The position numbers and the translations under genes were made by a program. Below the pieces are notes generated by a model. It worked only from the letters and a program-made list of their open reading frames with translations, was not told where the DNA came from and did not search any database. From Chloroflexota bacterium (GTDB taxonomy: Bacteria > Chloroflexota > Anaerolineae > 4572-78 > J111), in NCBI GenBank assembly GCA_003695455.1, contig RFJF01000419.1, positions 1-7,751 on the forward strand: a DNA stretch of 7,751 nt, written 5' to 3'. Below are positions 1 to 4,734 of this stretch, one piece after another; position 1 is the first letter of the stretch, and every line of letters begins with the position of its first letter.

Positions 1-2
1 AC

Positions 3-521
3 GCGGCGCTGCTGGCCGGCGCGGTTGACCTGGGCGCACCCGGCCCCGACACCACCTTTGGCAACGGCCGGCTTGATGTGTTGGCCTCGCTGCAATCTCT
101 GGGCGATAACGACGTGTCGGTAACGCAAACCGCCGCGCCCGACCCGGTTATTGTTGGCCGGCCGCTCAATTACACCATTACCGTTGCCAACAACGGGCCT
201 ATGGCGGCGTCGGCAATTACACTGACCAATTCTCTGCCGTCCGGTGCGGTTCCCGGCCCTGTTGTATCCAGTCAGGGCAGTTGCGGCGCGCCGGTGGGGA
301 GCGCCATCACCTGCACACTTGGCAGCCTGCCGCAGAATGCCGCGGCCACGGTAACTTTCAGCATTACGCCCACAACAAGCGGCATCACAGTTACAAATAC
401 TTCGGTTGTGTCAGCCACAGAAACTGATTTTAACATTAGCAACAACGTGAGTGCAGCCAGCACTCCCGTACTGTCTGAAGCATCGTTATTTAATTTGTAT
501 TTGCCGTTCATTATGAAGTAG
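3..521 (+). CDS. C-terminal part of a secreted subtilisin-like (S8) serine protease with a DUF11 domain (5' partial)
   Basis: The reading frame is open from the left edge and ends at TAG 519-521, giving 172 residues of a protein whose start lies outside the window. The first ~33 residues (AALLAGAVDLGAPGPDTTFG, then NGRLDVLASL) match the last helix region of subtilisin-type S8 peptidases, where a G-x-GRLDV segment is typical. The catalytic Asp, His and Ser would be upstream and cannot be checked. Residues ~36-152 form one DUF11/CARDB-like beta-sandwich with the usual signs: a PDPV start, LNYTITVANNGP, then LTNSLPSG, then CTLGSLPQNAAATVTF and a late NNV. Such domains sit at the cell surface. 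The protein ends in LFNLYLPFIMK, a short hydrophobic-basic tail that may be a sorting or anchoring signal (inference). The family call rests on about 30 residues of the protease domain; the DUF11 part is firmer. Confidence 0.8.
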   Translation, partial: AALLAGAVDLGAPGPDTTFGNGRLDVLASLQSLGDNDVSVTQTAAPDPVIVGRPLNYTITVANNGPMAASAITLTNSLPSGAVPGPVVSSQGSCGAPVGSAITCTLGSLPQNAAATVTFSITPTTSGITVTNTSVVSATETDFNISNNVSAASTPVLSEASLFNLYLPFIMK

Positions 522-543
522 ACCAACCGGAGTTCTGGTCTTT
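520..543 (+). terminator. Weak hairpin after the protease stop codon
   Basis: A perfect 6-bp stem (AGACCA at 520-525, TGGTCT at 536-541) with a 10-nt loop overlaps the protease stop codon and runs into TTTA. The stem is short and has only a brief T-run, so it is at best a weak rho-independent terminator. It separates the protease from the promoter of the copper operon. Confidence 0.3.
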
Positions 544-569
544 ACAAAAGCGGGGCTTGCTAATAAAAT
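541..569 (+). promoter_or_regulatory. Sigma70-type promoter of the copper operon
   Basis: TTTACA (541-546, 5/6 to the -35 consensus) is followed after exactly 17 nt by TAAAAT (564-569, 5/6 to the -10 consensus). Transcription would start near 576, leaving a leader of about 34 nt before ATG 610. It is the only good promoter match between the protease stop and the SCO1 gene, and it points into the SCO1 / unknown / PCu(A)C gene set. No clear operator is seen around it. Confidence 0.6.
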
Positions 570-609
570 TGTTCCATTGGCCGGATGCTCACATATTACT
601 TTCAAACTG

Positions 610-1266
610 ATGAATACAGCGCGATTTTTGCAAAATTTAATACTTTTGCCGGTTATCATTCTGCTGGCAGCGGCGTGCGGCACATCGGACGAAGCATACC
701 GGTACGGTGGGGTAGAATTGACAGACACCCCGGTCAATTTTACGCTGGCCGATACCACGCTGGGCCGCCCTGTGCAACTGAGCGACTTTGAGAACGACAT
801 CACCTTGATTTACTTTGGCTACACCTTTTGCCCGGATGTTTGCCCGCTGACCCTGTGGGAAATGAAACAGGCGCTTAAAACCGTGCCGGCTGCCGACCGC
901 AGCCGCATCCACGTGCTGTTCATCTCGGCTGACCCGCAGCGAGATACCCCGGAGGCGCTGGCCCGTTACGTGTCGGCGTTTGGCCCGGAGTTTATCGGCC
1001 TGACAGATACTGAAGAAACTGTGCAATCGGTCATGCGGGCCTATGGCGCGTTTGCCAAAAAAGAGGCGGTTTCGGAATCAGGATTTAATTATCTGGTCAG
1101 CCACACGGCCACCACATTTTTGGTGGGGCCAAAAGGCAGCCCGTTGTTGCAATATCCCTTTGGATTTACCGCCACCGATTTGAGCCGTGACCTGCGTCAC
1201 CTGCTGGCGCAGCCGGTGCAGCAATCGGCAGCTGCCGGCAGGTTGGGGGTAAATAACAATTTCTGA
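610..1266 (+). CDS. SCO1/SenC/PrrC-family copper chaperone lipoprotein
   Basis: SCO1/SenC proteins are membrane-anchored, thioredoxin-fold proteins that bind copper and help assemble the CuA site of cytochrome c oxidase on the outer face of the membrane. The 218-residue product has a signal peptide (residues 1-22) ending in LLAAAC, making Cys23 a likely lipid anchor. The copper site is visible: FCPDVCP gives Cys74 and Cys78 (CxxxC), and His165 in LVSHTATTFLV is the third ligand. The fold motifs VNFTLADTTLGRPVQLSDF and IYFGYTFCPDVCP are typical, and length is normal for the family. ATG 610 is preferred to TTG 577 because it starts a clean signal peptide and TTG would lie almost at the predicted transcription start; no good Shine-Dalgarno is seen for either. 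The stop codon overlaps the next ATG by one base (TGATG), so the two genes are probably translationally coupled. Confidence 0.93.
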   Translation: MNTARFLQNLILLPVIILLAAACGTSDEAYRYGGVELTDTPVNFTLADTTLGRPVQLSDFENDITLIYFGYTFCPDVCPLTLWEMKQALKTVPAADRSRIHVLFISADPQRDTPEALARYVSAFGPEFIGLTDTEETVQSVMRAYGAFAKKEAVSESGFNYLVSHTATTFLVGPKGSPLLQYPFGFTATDLSRDLRHLLAQPVQQSAAAGRLGVNNNF

Positions 1267-1727
1267 TGATAAATAACGGCAGATTCAACACCGCCAAAAA
1301 AATAGCCTACCTGCTGCTGGTGCTGTGGGTTTGCGGCGTGGGGCCGCTGATGTACTTTGAACGCTTCTCATCGCACCAGATTGTGCAAAAAACCCAGCCG
1401 CTGGTGCTGGGGTACACGGTGGGGCATTCGCCGCACCTGCCCGCCGAACTGCTGGCCGCGCTGGGCCGCACGCCAGGCCCCCAACCCGGTTTGGCGCACG
1501 GCTCGCGGGCAATTCAACAACCGGCGCTTGTGCCGGTTAATTCAATGCCGCAGTTTTATCTGTCGGTTTTTAAAGATGGTCATATGTTTGCCGTCGCTGT
1601 TGTGCCGTTCTTGATGGTGGCGCTGGCGGCGGCCGTCATATCAACATTGAATATTCGTGGTAAATCGGCGGAGTTACCCCCGCCGGACCGTCCACCCACC
1701 TTTCTATTCAGGCGAGTTTTGGCCTGA
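1266..1727 (+). CDS. Uncharacterised two-helix membrane protein in the copper operon, possibly frameshifted
   Basis: I do not recognise this 153-residue protein. Its ATG overlaps the SCO1 stop by one base, so it is very likely translated and functionally tied to its neighbours. Two hydrophobic segments (about residues 12-30 and 107-129) would leave a loop of about 75 residues on one side of the membrane. The loop has a GHSPHLP segment (His54, His57) and is rich in Pro and Gly; Met94, Met107 and His106 lie near the second helix. Its place between two copper chaperones makes a role in copper handling or oxidase assembly plausible, but no known copper motif is seen. The C-terminus looks odd: after ELPPP the frame reads a Pro/Arg-rich stretch and stops, while a neighbouring frame stays open with protein-like sequence to 1798 (separate entry). 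The true product may therefore be about 176 residues. Confidence 0.7.
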   Translation: MINNGRFNTAKKIAYLLLVLWVCGVGPLMYFERFSSHQIVQKTQPLVLGYTVGHSPHLPAELLAALGRTPGPQPGLAHGSRAIQQPALVPVNSMPQFYLSVFKDGHMFAVAVVPFLMVALAAAVISTLNIRGKSAELPPPDRPPTFLFRRVLA

Positions 1728-1798
1728 CCAACACACAAAATATTGAAGAACAGATCAGCCGCCACATGGTTGGTCCCGGCGTGTTGTTGGAAAATTAA
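1677..1798 (+). other. Out-of-frame continuation of the membrane protein gene (candidate frameshift)
   Basis: One base behind the frame of the upstream gene, an open frame runs from 1664 to TAA 1796-1798. Its later part reads LSIQASFGLTN, then TQNIEEQISRHMVGPG and VLLEN, a balanced composition with an amphipathic helix-like stretch, unlike the Pro/Arg-rich end of the annotated frame. The two frames can be joined at the run of five C at 1677-1681: one extra C there would give RGKSAELPPAGPSTHLSIQ and on to the TAA. It would end 28 nt before the next gene, a normal operon spacing. This fits a one-base deletion, either a real mutation or a sequencing/assembly error in a homopolymer. No classical X-XXY-YYZ slippery site is present, so programmed frameshifting is less likely. 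Confidence 0.4.
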
Positions 1799-1826
1799 CC
1801 ACTGAATAGAAAGGTATCTTTAAAAA

Positions 1827-2330
1827 ATGAAGAAGCATGTGCTGTTTGCGTTTGTATTGATTTTTGTATTGGCGCTGGCCGCCTGTGGAGCCGCCGCTCC
1901 CGCCCAACCCAGCGGTCCCGACATTTCTGTAATGGAACCGTGGTCGCGTCCCTCGCCCATGACCGCCGGCAACGGCGCGGTCTACATGACCCTGATGAAT
2001 CAGGGCGGCCAGGCCGACACGCTGCTCAGCGTAGAATCTGATATTGCTGAATCCGTGGAACTGCACGAAAGCAAAATGGAAAATGATGTAATGAAGATGA
2101 GCCCCATTGAAAATGTTCCGGTTCCTGCGGGCGGCAACGCCAAACTTGAGCCGGGCGGCAAGCATGTGATGCTCATTAACCTGAAAAAAGAACTGGTTCC
2201 CGGCCAAAAGGTAAAACTCACCCTCAATTTTGAGAAATCCGGCCCTATGACTGTTGAGGCTGAAATCCGCGAAATGGGCGCAATGTCCGGCGACACTGAT
2301 ATGAAAATGGATATGGACAAAAAGAACTAG
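1827..2330 (+). CDS. PCu(A)C-family periplasmic copper chaperone lipoprotein
   Basis: PCu(A)C proteins bind Cu(I) outside the cytoplasmic membrane and pass it to SCO1 and the CuA site of cytochrome c oxidase. The 167-residue product has a lipoprotein signal ending in LALAAC (Cys20), then the DUF461 beta-barrel starting near DISVMEPWSRPSP (residues 32-44) with NGAVYMTLMNQG. The copper site matches the family pattern exactly: His80, then ten residues, Met91, then twenty-one residues, His113, one residue, Met115. An extra tail after residue 149 (MGAMSGDTDMKMDMDKKN) is rich in Met and Asp and could supply further copper ligands. A purine-rich AGAAAGG at 1808-1814 may be the ribosome binding site, though its 12-nt spacing is long. 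The gene is most likely the third gene of the operon led by SCO1. Confidence 0.94.
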   Translation: MKKHVLFAFVLIFVLALAACGAAAPAQPSGPDISVMEPWSRPSPMTAGNGAVYMTLMNQGGQADTLLSVESDIAESVELHESKMENDVMKMSPIENVPVPAGGNAKLEPGGKHVMLINLKKELVPGQKVKLTLNFEKSGPMTVEAEIREMGAMSGDTDMKMDMDKKN

Positions 2331-2350
2331 TCATTAAGAGGATGGTTTTG

Positions 2351-2406
2351 CCCTCGTCTCTCCGGCCCGCAACGGCGCCACACAACGGCGGCCGGGGAGA
2401 TGAGGG
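2351..2406 (+). other. Strong 17-bp intergenic RNA hairpin
   Basis: Positions 2351-2367 and 2390-2406 pair over all 17 positions, counting two G-U wobbles, around a 22-nt loop that itself holds two copies of AACGGC (2371-2376 and 2384-2389). The element begins 20 nt after the PCu(A)C stop codon. No T-run follows on either strand, so it is not a standard rho-independent terminator. It could act as an mRNA 3' stabiliser, a pause site, a dispersed repeat copy, or a leader structure for the response regulator gene. Its G-rich right arm merges with a GAGGGGG run at 2402-2408. Confidence 0.6.
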
Positions 2407-2453
2407 GGCCTTCTCGATGACGGAAGAAACGCAGTGATCGGGGAGAAGAGAGA

Positions 2454-2855
2454 ATGATGCAACCGGTAAACAGCCAACCCAAAGTTTTGTATGCAGAAGA
2501 CGAAGCCCAGCTCAGGCAATTGGTAGCCACCATGCTTGAAATCCTGGGTTATGATGTGACAGTTGCCAGTAACGGCAAGGTTGCCACAGAAAAGGCCGCA
2601 GACTGGCAGCCAGATGTCATCATCATGGATGTCCGTATGCCGGTGATGAATGGCCCCGAAGCCATCAAAATCATTCGCAGCGACCCCCGAACGGCGCACA
2701 TTCCGGTGCTGGTACTTTCGGCCAACACCGATGCAAGGACCAGAGAGATGTGCCGGCTGGCCGGCGCCAACAAATTTTTTGCCAAACCCATCGGCATGAA
2801 ACAAATAAATGTGGCCATCAGAGAGGCGCTTAAAACCCCGCAACTGGCCGACTGA
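2454..2855 (+). CDS. Stand-alone CheY-like response regulator receiver protein
   Basis: This 133-residue protein is a single receiver domain with no DNA-binding or enzymatic output domain. All key residues are present: the acidic pocket Glu15-Asp16 in VLYAEDEAQ, the phospho-acceptor Asp59 in IIMDVRMP, the switch residue Ser89 in VLVLSAN, and Lys111 in FAKPIG. It would be phosphorylated by a histidine kinase and act by protein contact or as part of a phosphorelay; no kinase gene is in the window, so its partner is unknown. Purine-rich GGGAGAAGAGAG just upstream serves as the ribosome binding site; ATG 2454 and ATG 2457 are adjacent and cannot be told apart. The gene stands alone between the 2351 hairpin and its own terminator and shows no functional link to the copper or inositol genes. 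Confidence 0.93.
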   Translation: MMQPVNSQPKVLYAEDEAQLRQLVATMLEILGYDVTVASNGKVATEKAADWQPDVIIMDVRMPVMNGPEAIKIIRSDPRTAHIPVLVLSANTDARTREMCRLAGANKFFAKPIGMKQINVAIREALKTPQLAD

Positions 2856-2894
2856 CCCAACTGCGGTTGTCTGTCCTCTTTTCAAATACCTTGC

Positions 2895-2949
2895 AAAGCC
2901 GGAGCGCGCGTTGACCAATTGCACCAACGTCTGCCATCCGGCTTTTTTT
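2895..2949 (+). terminator. Rho-independent terminator of the response regulator gene
   Basis: A perfect 9-bp stem (AAAGCCGGA at 2895-2903, TCCGGCTTT at 2937-2945) overlaps a run of seven T (2943-2949). The 33-nt loop can fold further through GCGTTG (2908-2913) with CAACGT (2925-2930). It lies 40 nt past the response regulator stop. The T-run is on the + strand, as needed to end transcription coming from that gene. Confidence 0.75.
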
Positions 2950-3060
2950 GTAGGCCAGCCATTCCCCGGAAAACGGCAAACAAACTATTTGCTGACGGAC
3001 ACCCTTTCTATTTGCCACGAAATCTGGCCTGCGCCATTGCTTTTTGCCCGTTACGTGCCA

Positions 3061-3119
3061 GGTGGCAGGTCGCATGTCGTAATCTCTTACCTGCTACTTG
3101 CCGCATGCAACCTGCCACC
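3061..3119. repeat. Imperfect inverted repeat built from ACCTGCCAC-like units
   Basis: The 16-nt arms GGTGGCAGGTCGCATG (3061-3076) and CATGCAACCTGCCACC (3104-3119) are complementary at 15 of 16 positions around a 27-nt loop. The loop holds further variants of the same word (ACCTGCTACTTGCC at 3089-3102), and GTGCCAGGTGGCA at 3056-3068 repeats it on the other side. This pattern of degenerate, both-strand copies suggests a dispersed intergenic repeat, not a terminator, as no T-run follows. No flanking target duplication or transposase is visible. Confidence 0.55.
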
Positions 3120-3150
3120 GGGCCGGATTTTACGCTGAAAATGGGTAATT

Positions 3151-3175
3151 CAGACACAAATTTAGTATGTGTCTG
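3151..3175. repeat. Perfect 8-bp inverted repeat
   Basis: CAGACACA (3151-3158) and TGTGTCTG (3168-3175) are perfectly complementary with a 9-nt AT-rich spacer, followed by TTTGC. It could be a protein binding site for the possible promoter just downstream or a weak hairpin. The T-run is too short for a confident terminator call. Confidence 0.4.
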
Positions 3176-3187
3176 TTTGCAAGTCTA

Positions 3188-3196
3188 TGCTAAAAT
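3188..3196 (+). promoter_or_regulatory. Possible extended -10 promoter element
   Basis: TGCTAAAAT matches the extended -10 form (TG, one base, TATAAT) with one mismatch. The sequence 17-18 nt upstream has no good -35. It lies in AT-richer non-coding DNA and would point towards the iol genes about 450 nt away, which have their own better promoter. Weak evidence. Confidence 0.25.
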
Positions 3197-3243
3197 GTGT
3201 GAAACCGAACTTTGGCAGTTTCTTGTTCTCCGTTATTTGAACG

Positions 3244-3266
3244 GCAGAGGTTTTGCAGACCTCTGC
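3244..3266. repeat. Short hairpin with 8-bp stem
   Basis: GCAGAGGT (3244-3251) and ACCTCTGC (3259-3266) pair perfectly around a 7-nt loop and are followed by TTTCCC. This resembles a weak terminator or a copy of a dispersed intergenic hairpin. The short T-run keeps confidence low. Confidence 0.4.
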
Positions 3267-3540
3267 TTTCCCACTTGGCTACGTCGCCAAAATTCACACA
3301 ACTAAAAATTGCAGACTGCTTTTACCATCGCATCGGTTCTCCGTCAATTTTGTCTTGCTGATTAGGTGCATTTCAGTTTTAGGGCAAAATTGGAGGTAAC
3401 AGGGAAAAATGAAGGCGTAAACTTCTCCCTTGACGCCGTCGAGTACCCGGCTAAACTGGGCCAGACCTTACTTTTAGACATCAAGCTCTGTTCAGATTTG
3501 TCTCACACTGCTTGGCACATTCTGGTTTGGCAATTGGAAA

Positions 3541-3569
3541 TTGACAACCACGAGTGGGTGTGGTATCTT
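3541..3569 (+). promoter_or_regulatory. Sigma70-type promoter of the inositol operon
   Basis: TTGACA at 3541-3546 is a perfect -35 hexamer. Exactly 17 nt later TATCTT (3564-3569) matches the -10 consensus at 4 of 6 positions. Transcription would start near 3576, giving a leader of about 70 nt before the iolE-like ATG at 3646. A palindromic operator-like site lies immediately downstream. Confidence 0.7.
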
Positions 3570-3578
3570 AGCGCAATG

Positions 3579-3598
3579 TTACGCAATCGTGTGCGTAA
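3579..3598. promoter_or_regulatory. LacI-family-type operator overlapping the iol transcription start
   Basis: TTACGCA (3579-3585) and TGCGTAA (3592-3598) form a perfect inverted repeat with a 6-nt spacer. The symmetry centre falls between C3588 and G3589, and the core resembles the GCAA-n-CG-n-TTGC form known for LacI/GalR-family operators (8 of 10 half-site positions symmetric). Flanking AATG and CATT add looser symmetry. Its place just after the predicted start site is typical for repression by roadblock. The family is an inference from site shape; no regulator gene is in the window, and a GntR- or TetR-type protein is possible. Confidence 0.55.
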
Positions 3599-3645
3599 AA
3601 CATTCGCGTAGCCATTGAGACCGCGATAATGCTGTGGAGGGAACG

Positions 3646-4548
3646 ATGATTCGGATTGCCAACGCGCCCTGCTCCTGGGGTGTCATTGAACGGACATTTG
3701 AGGATGACCGCGCCTACGATTACGCCCGCGTCATTGACGAAATGCAGCAAACCGGCTTTGCCGGCACCGAGCTGGGGGACTGGGGTTTCATGCCCACCGA
3801 CCCGGCTGAGCTGCGGGCGGAACTGGCCCGGCGCAATCTCAGCCTGATTGCCAGTTGGGTAACTGCCGTGCTGATTGACCCCCACGGCCACGCCGACAGC
3901 GCCGACCGGGCTGTGCGCGCCGCGCGTTTGCTGGCCGATGTGGCCGGCAGCAGTCCCCTGTTGGTGGTGGGCGACAACCTGTTTGCCTACGAAGCGCGCA
4001 ACAAAATTGTGGGCCGCGTGCAACCCGCCGACAGCATGACCAACGAGCAGTGGCAGGTTTTTGTGGACGGGGTGCAGCACATTGCCCGCCGCGTCAGAGA
4101 GGAAGCCGGCCTGCGCACCGTCTTTCACCCCCACTGCTCCACCTGGATTGAAGCCCCCCACGAAATTGACAAATTGCTGGAACTGACCGACCCGGAGTTG
4201 GTGGGTCTCTGTCTGGATACGGGCCACTATCGTTTTGGCGGCGGCGACCCGGTGGAAGCTGTTCACCGGCACGCCGATCGCATCTGGCACGTTCACTTTA
4301 AAGACTGCCACCCGGATGTGGCCGCGCAGGCGCGCCGTGAAAAATGGGAATACAATTTTGCGGTGGGCAAGGGGCTGTTCTGCGAGCTGGGCAAAGGCGA
4401 GGTGGATTTCCCCGCCGTTTTGCATGCGCTTGGTGACATCAATTACGAGGGCTGGGTAGTGATTGAGCAGGATGTGCTGCCCAGCATGGGTACGCCCAAA
4501 GAGGCGGCCCAGCGCAACCGTGATTATCTGCGCAGCATTGGCATTTGA
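3646..4548 (+). CDS. iolE: Inosose dehydratase / sugar phosphate isomerase-epimerase family TIM-barrel protein (IolE-like)
   Basis: In inositol breakdown IolE removes water from scyllo-inosose (2-keto-myo-inositol) to give a trihydroxycyclohexane-dione, using a divalent metal. The 300-residue product has the xylose isomerase-like TIM-barrel pattern: ANAPCSWGV (residues 5-13), TELGDWG (41-47), VFHPHCSTWIE (159-169), GLCLDTGHYRFGGGDP (187-202), HVHFKD (215-220), GKGEVDF (249-255) and VVIEQD (271-276). Asp191, His217 and Glu274 are candidate metal ligands. Length fits IolE. The N-terminal APCSWG differs from the PIGWTNDD type of classical IolE and resembles a related branch often annotated as IolE, so an inosose isomerase (IolI-like) role is possible. 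ATG 3646 is chosen over GTG 3634 because GGAGG at 3636-3640 lies 5 nt upstream of it. It is the first gene behind the iol promoter. Confidence 0.85.
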   Translation: MIRIANAPCSWGVIERTFEDDRAYDYARVIDEMQQTGFAGTELGDWGFMPTDPAELRAELARRNLSLIASWVTAVLIDPHGHADSADRAVRAARLLADVAGSSPLLVVGDNLFAYEARNKIVGRVQPADSMTNEQWQVFVDGVQHIARRVREEAGLRTVFHPHCSTWIEAPHEIDKLLELTDPELVGLCLDTGHYRFGGGDPVEAVHRHADRIWHVHFKDCHPDVAAQARREKWEYNFAVGKGLFCELGKGEVDFPAVLHALGDINYEGWVVIEQDVLPSMGTPKEAAQRNRDYLRSIGI

Positions 4549-4621
4549 CGATTGCCCGTTGCGTTTAAAGGTTTTTTTGCAAAGCCTGACCCGGATAAAC
4601 TGGAATCAAACAGAAATGGGA

Positions 4622-4671
4622 AGTACGGAGTAGGAAGGAGGGAATACTCCATACTCCATACTCCATACTCC
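4622..4671. repeat. Four tandem 7-bp repeats with an inverted partner
   Basis: Four perfect ATACTCC copies fill 4644-4671. Just upstream, AGTACGGAGTA (4622-4632) is the reverse complement of 4645-4655 with one mismatch, so a hairpin with a 12-nt purine-rich loop can form. It lies in the 186-bp spacer between iolE and iolG. It is probably a dispersed intergenic repeat prone to copy-number slippage. It does not look like a terminator. Confidence 0.7.
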
Positions 4672-4734
4672 CTGGTTATACAAAGGTTTCTTGTGCCCAA
4701 AAACAAACTTTTTACTGAAAGGTACCTAAGACAT

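Larger units (their letters stand above)
2950..3540 (+). other. Long apparently non-coding spacer with inverted repeats
   Basis: Nothing in this ~590-bp stretch looks like a real gene on either strand. The open frames that cross it run through the terminator, the inverted repeats or the iol promoter, lack ribosome binding sites, and have no recognisable motifs. It has lower GC than the flanking genes from about 3130 on. It holds an imperfect inverted repeat at 3061-3119, hairpins at 3151-3175 and 3244-3266, and an extended -10-like sequence at 3188-3196, listed separately. It may be a decayed gene or a regulatory upstream region of the iol operon; I cannot tell which. Confidence 0.5.

Noticed and set aside
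577..609. TTG start for the SCO1 gene
   Set aside because: It would lie at the predicted transcription start and add 11 residues before a clean lipoprotein signal; ATG 610 fits better.
1784..1812. Possible promoter (TTGTTG, 17 nt, TAGAAA) before the PCu(A)C gene
   Set aside because: Only 3/6 and 4/6 matches, and the gene is well explained as part of the SCO1 operon.
2809..3305. Overlapping open frames of about 109 and 128 codons after the response regulator
   Set aside because: They overlap the end of the response regulator gene, its terminator or the inverted repeat at 3061-3119, and their composition (rich in Cys, Arg, Pro) is not protein-like.
3430..3457. Second upstream promoter (TTGACG, 16 nt, TAAACT) before the iol operon
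   Set aside because: The -10 is poor and a clearly better promoter lies about 100 nt downstream; kept only as a remote possibility.
3366..3611. 81-codon open frame before iolE
   Set aside because: It runs straight through the TTGACA/TATCTT promoter and the palindrome, lacks a ribosome binding site, and has no recognisable motif. It is probably a chance frame, though a gene remnant cannot be excluded.
3634..3645. GTG start for the IolE-like gene
   Set aside because: The added residues MEGT come from the Shine-Dalgarno sequence GGAGG itself, which is properly spaced for ATG 3646.
3568..4425. Long minus-strand frame opposite the IolE-like gene (and similar ones opposite iolG, iolC and iolB)
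   Set aside because: These mirror GC-rich coding sequence; the + strand frames carry clear family motifs while the minus frames are His/Gly/Ala-rich without motifs.
4644..4671. CRISPR-like array
   Set aside because: The units are 7 bp and directly joined with no spacers, so this is a simple tandem repeat.
4552..4734. N-terminal extension of the IolG-like protein
   Set aside because: The extension translates the tandem repeat, and the Rossmann motif starts normally a few residues after ATG 4735.
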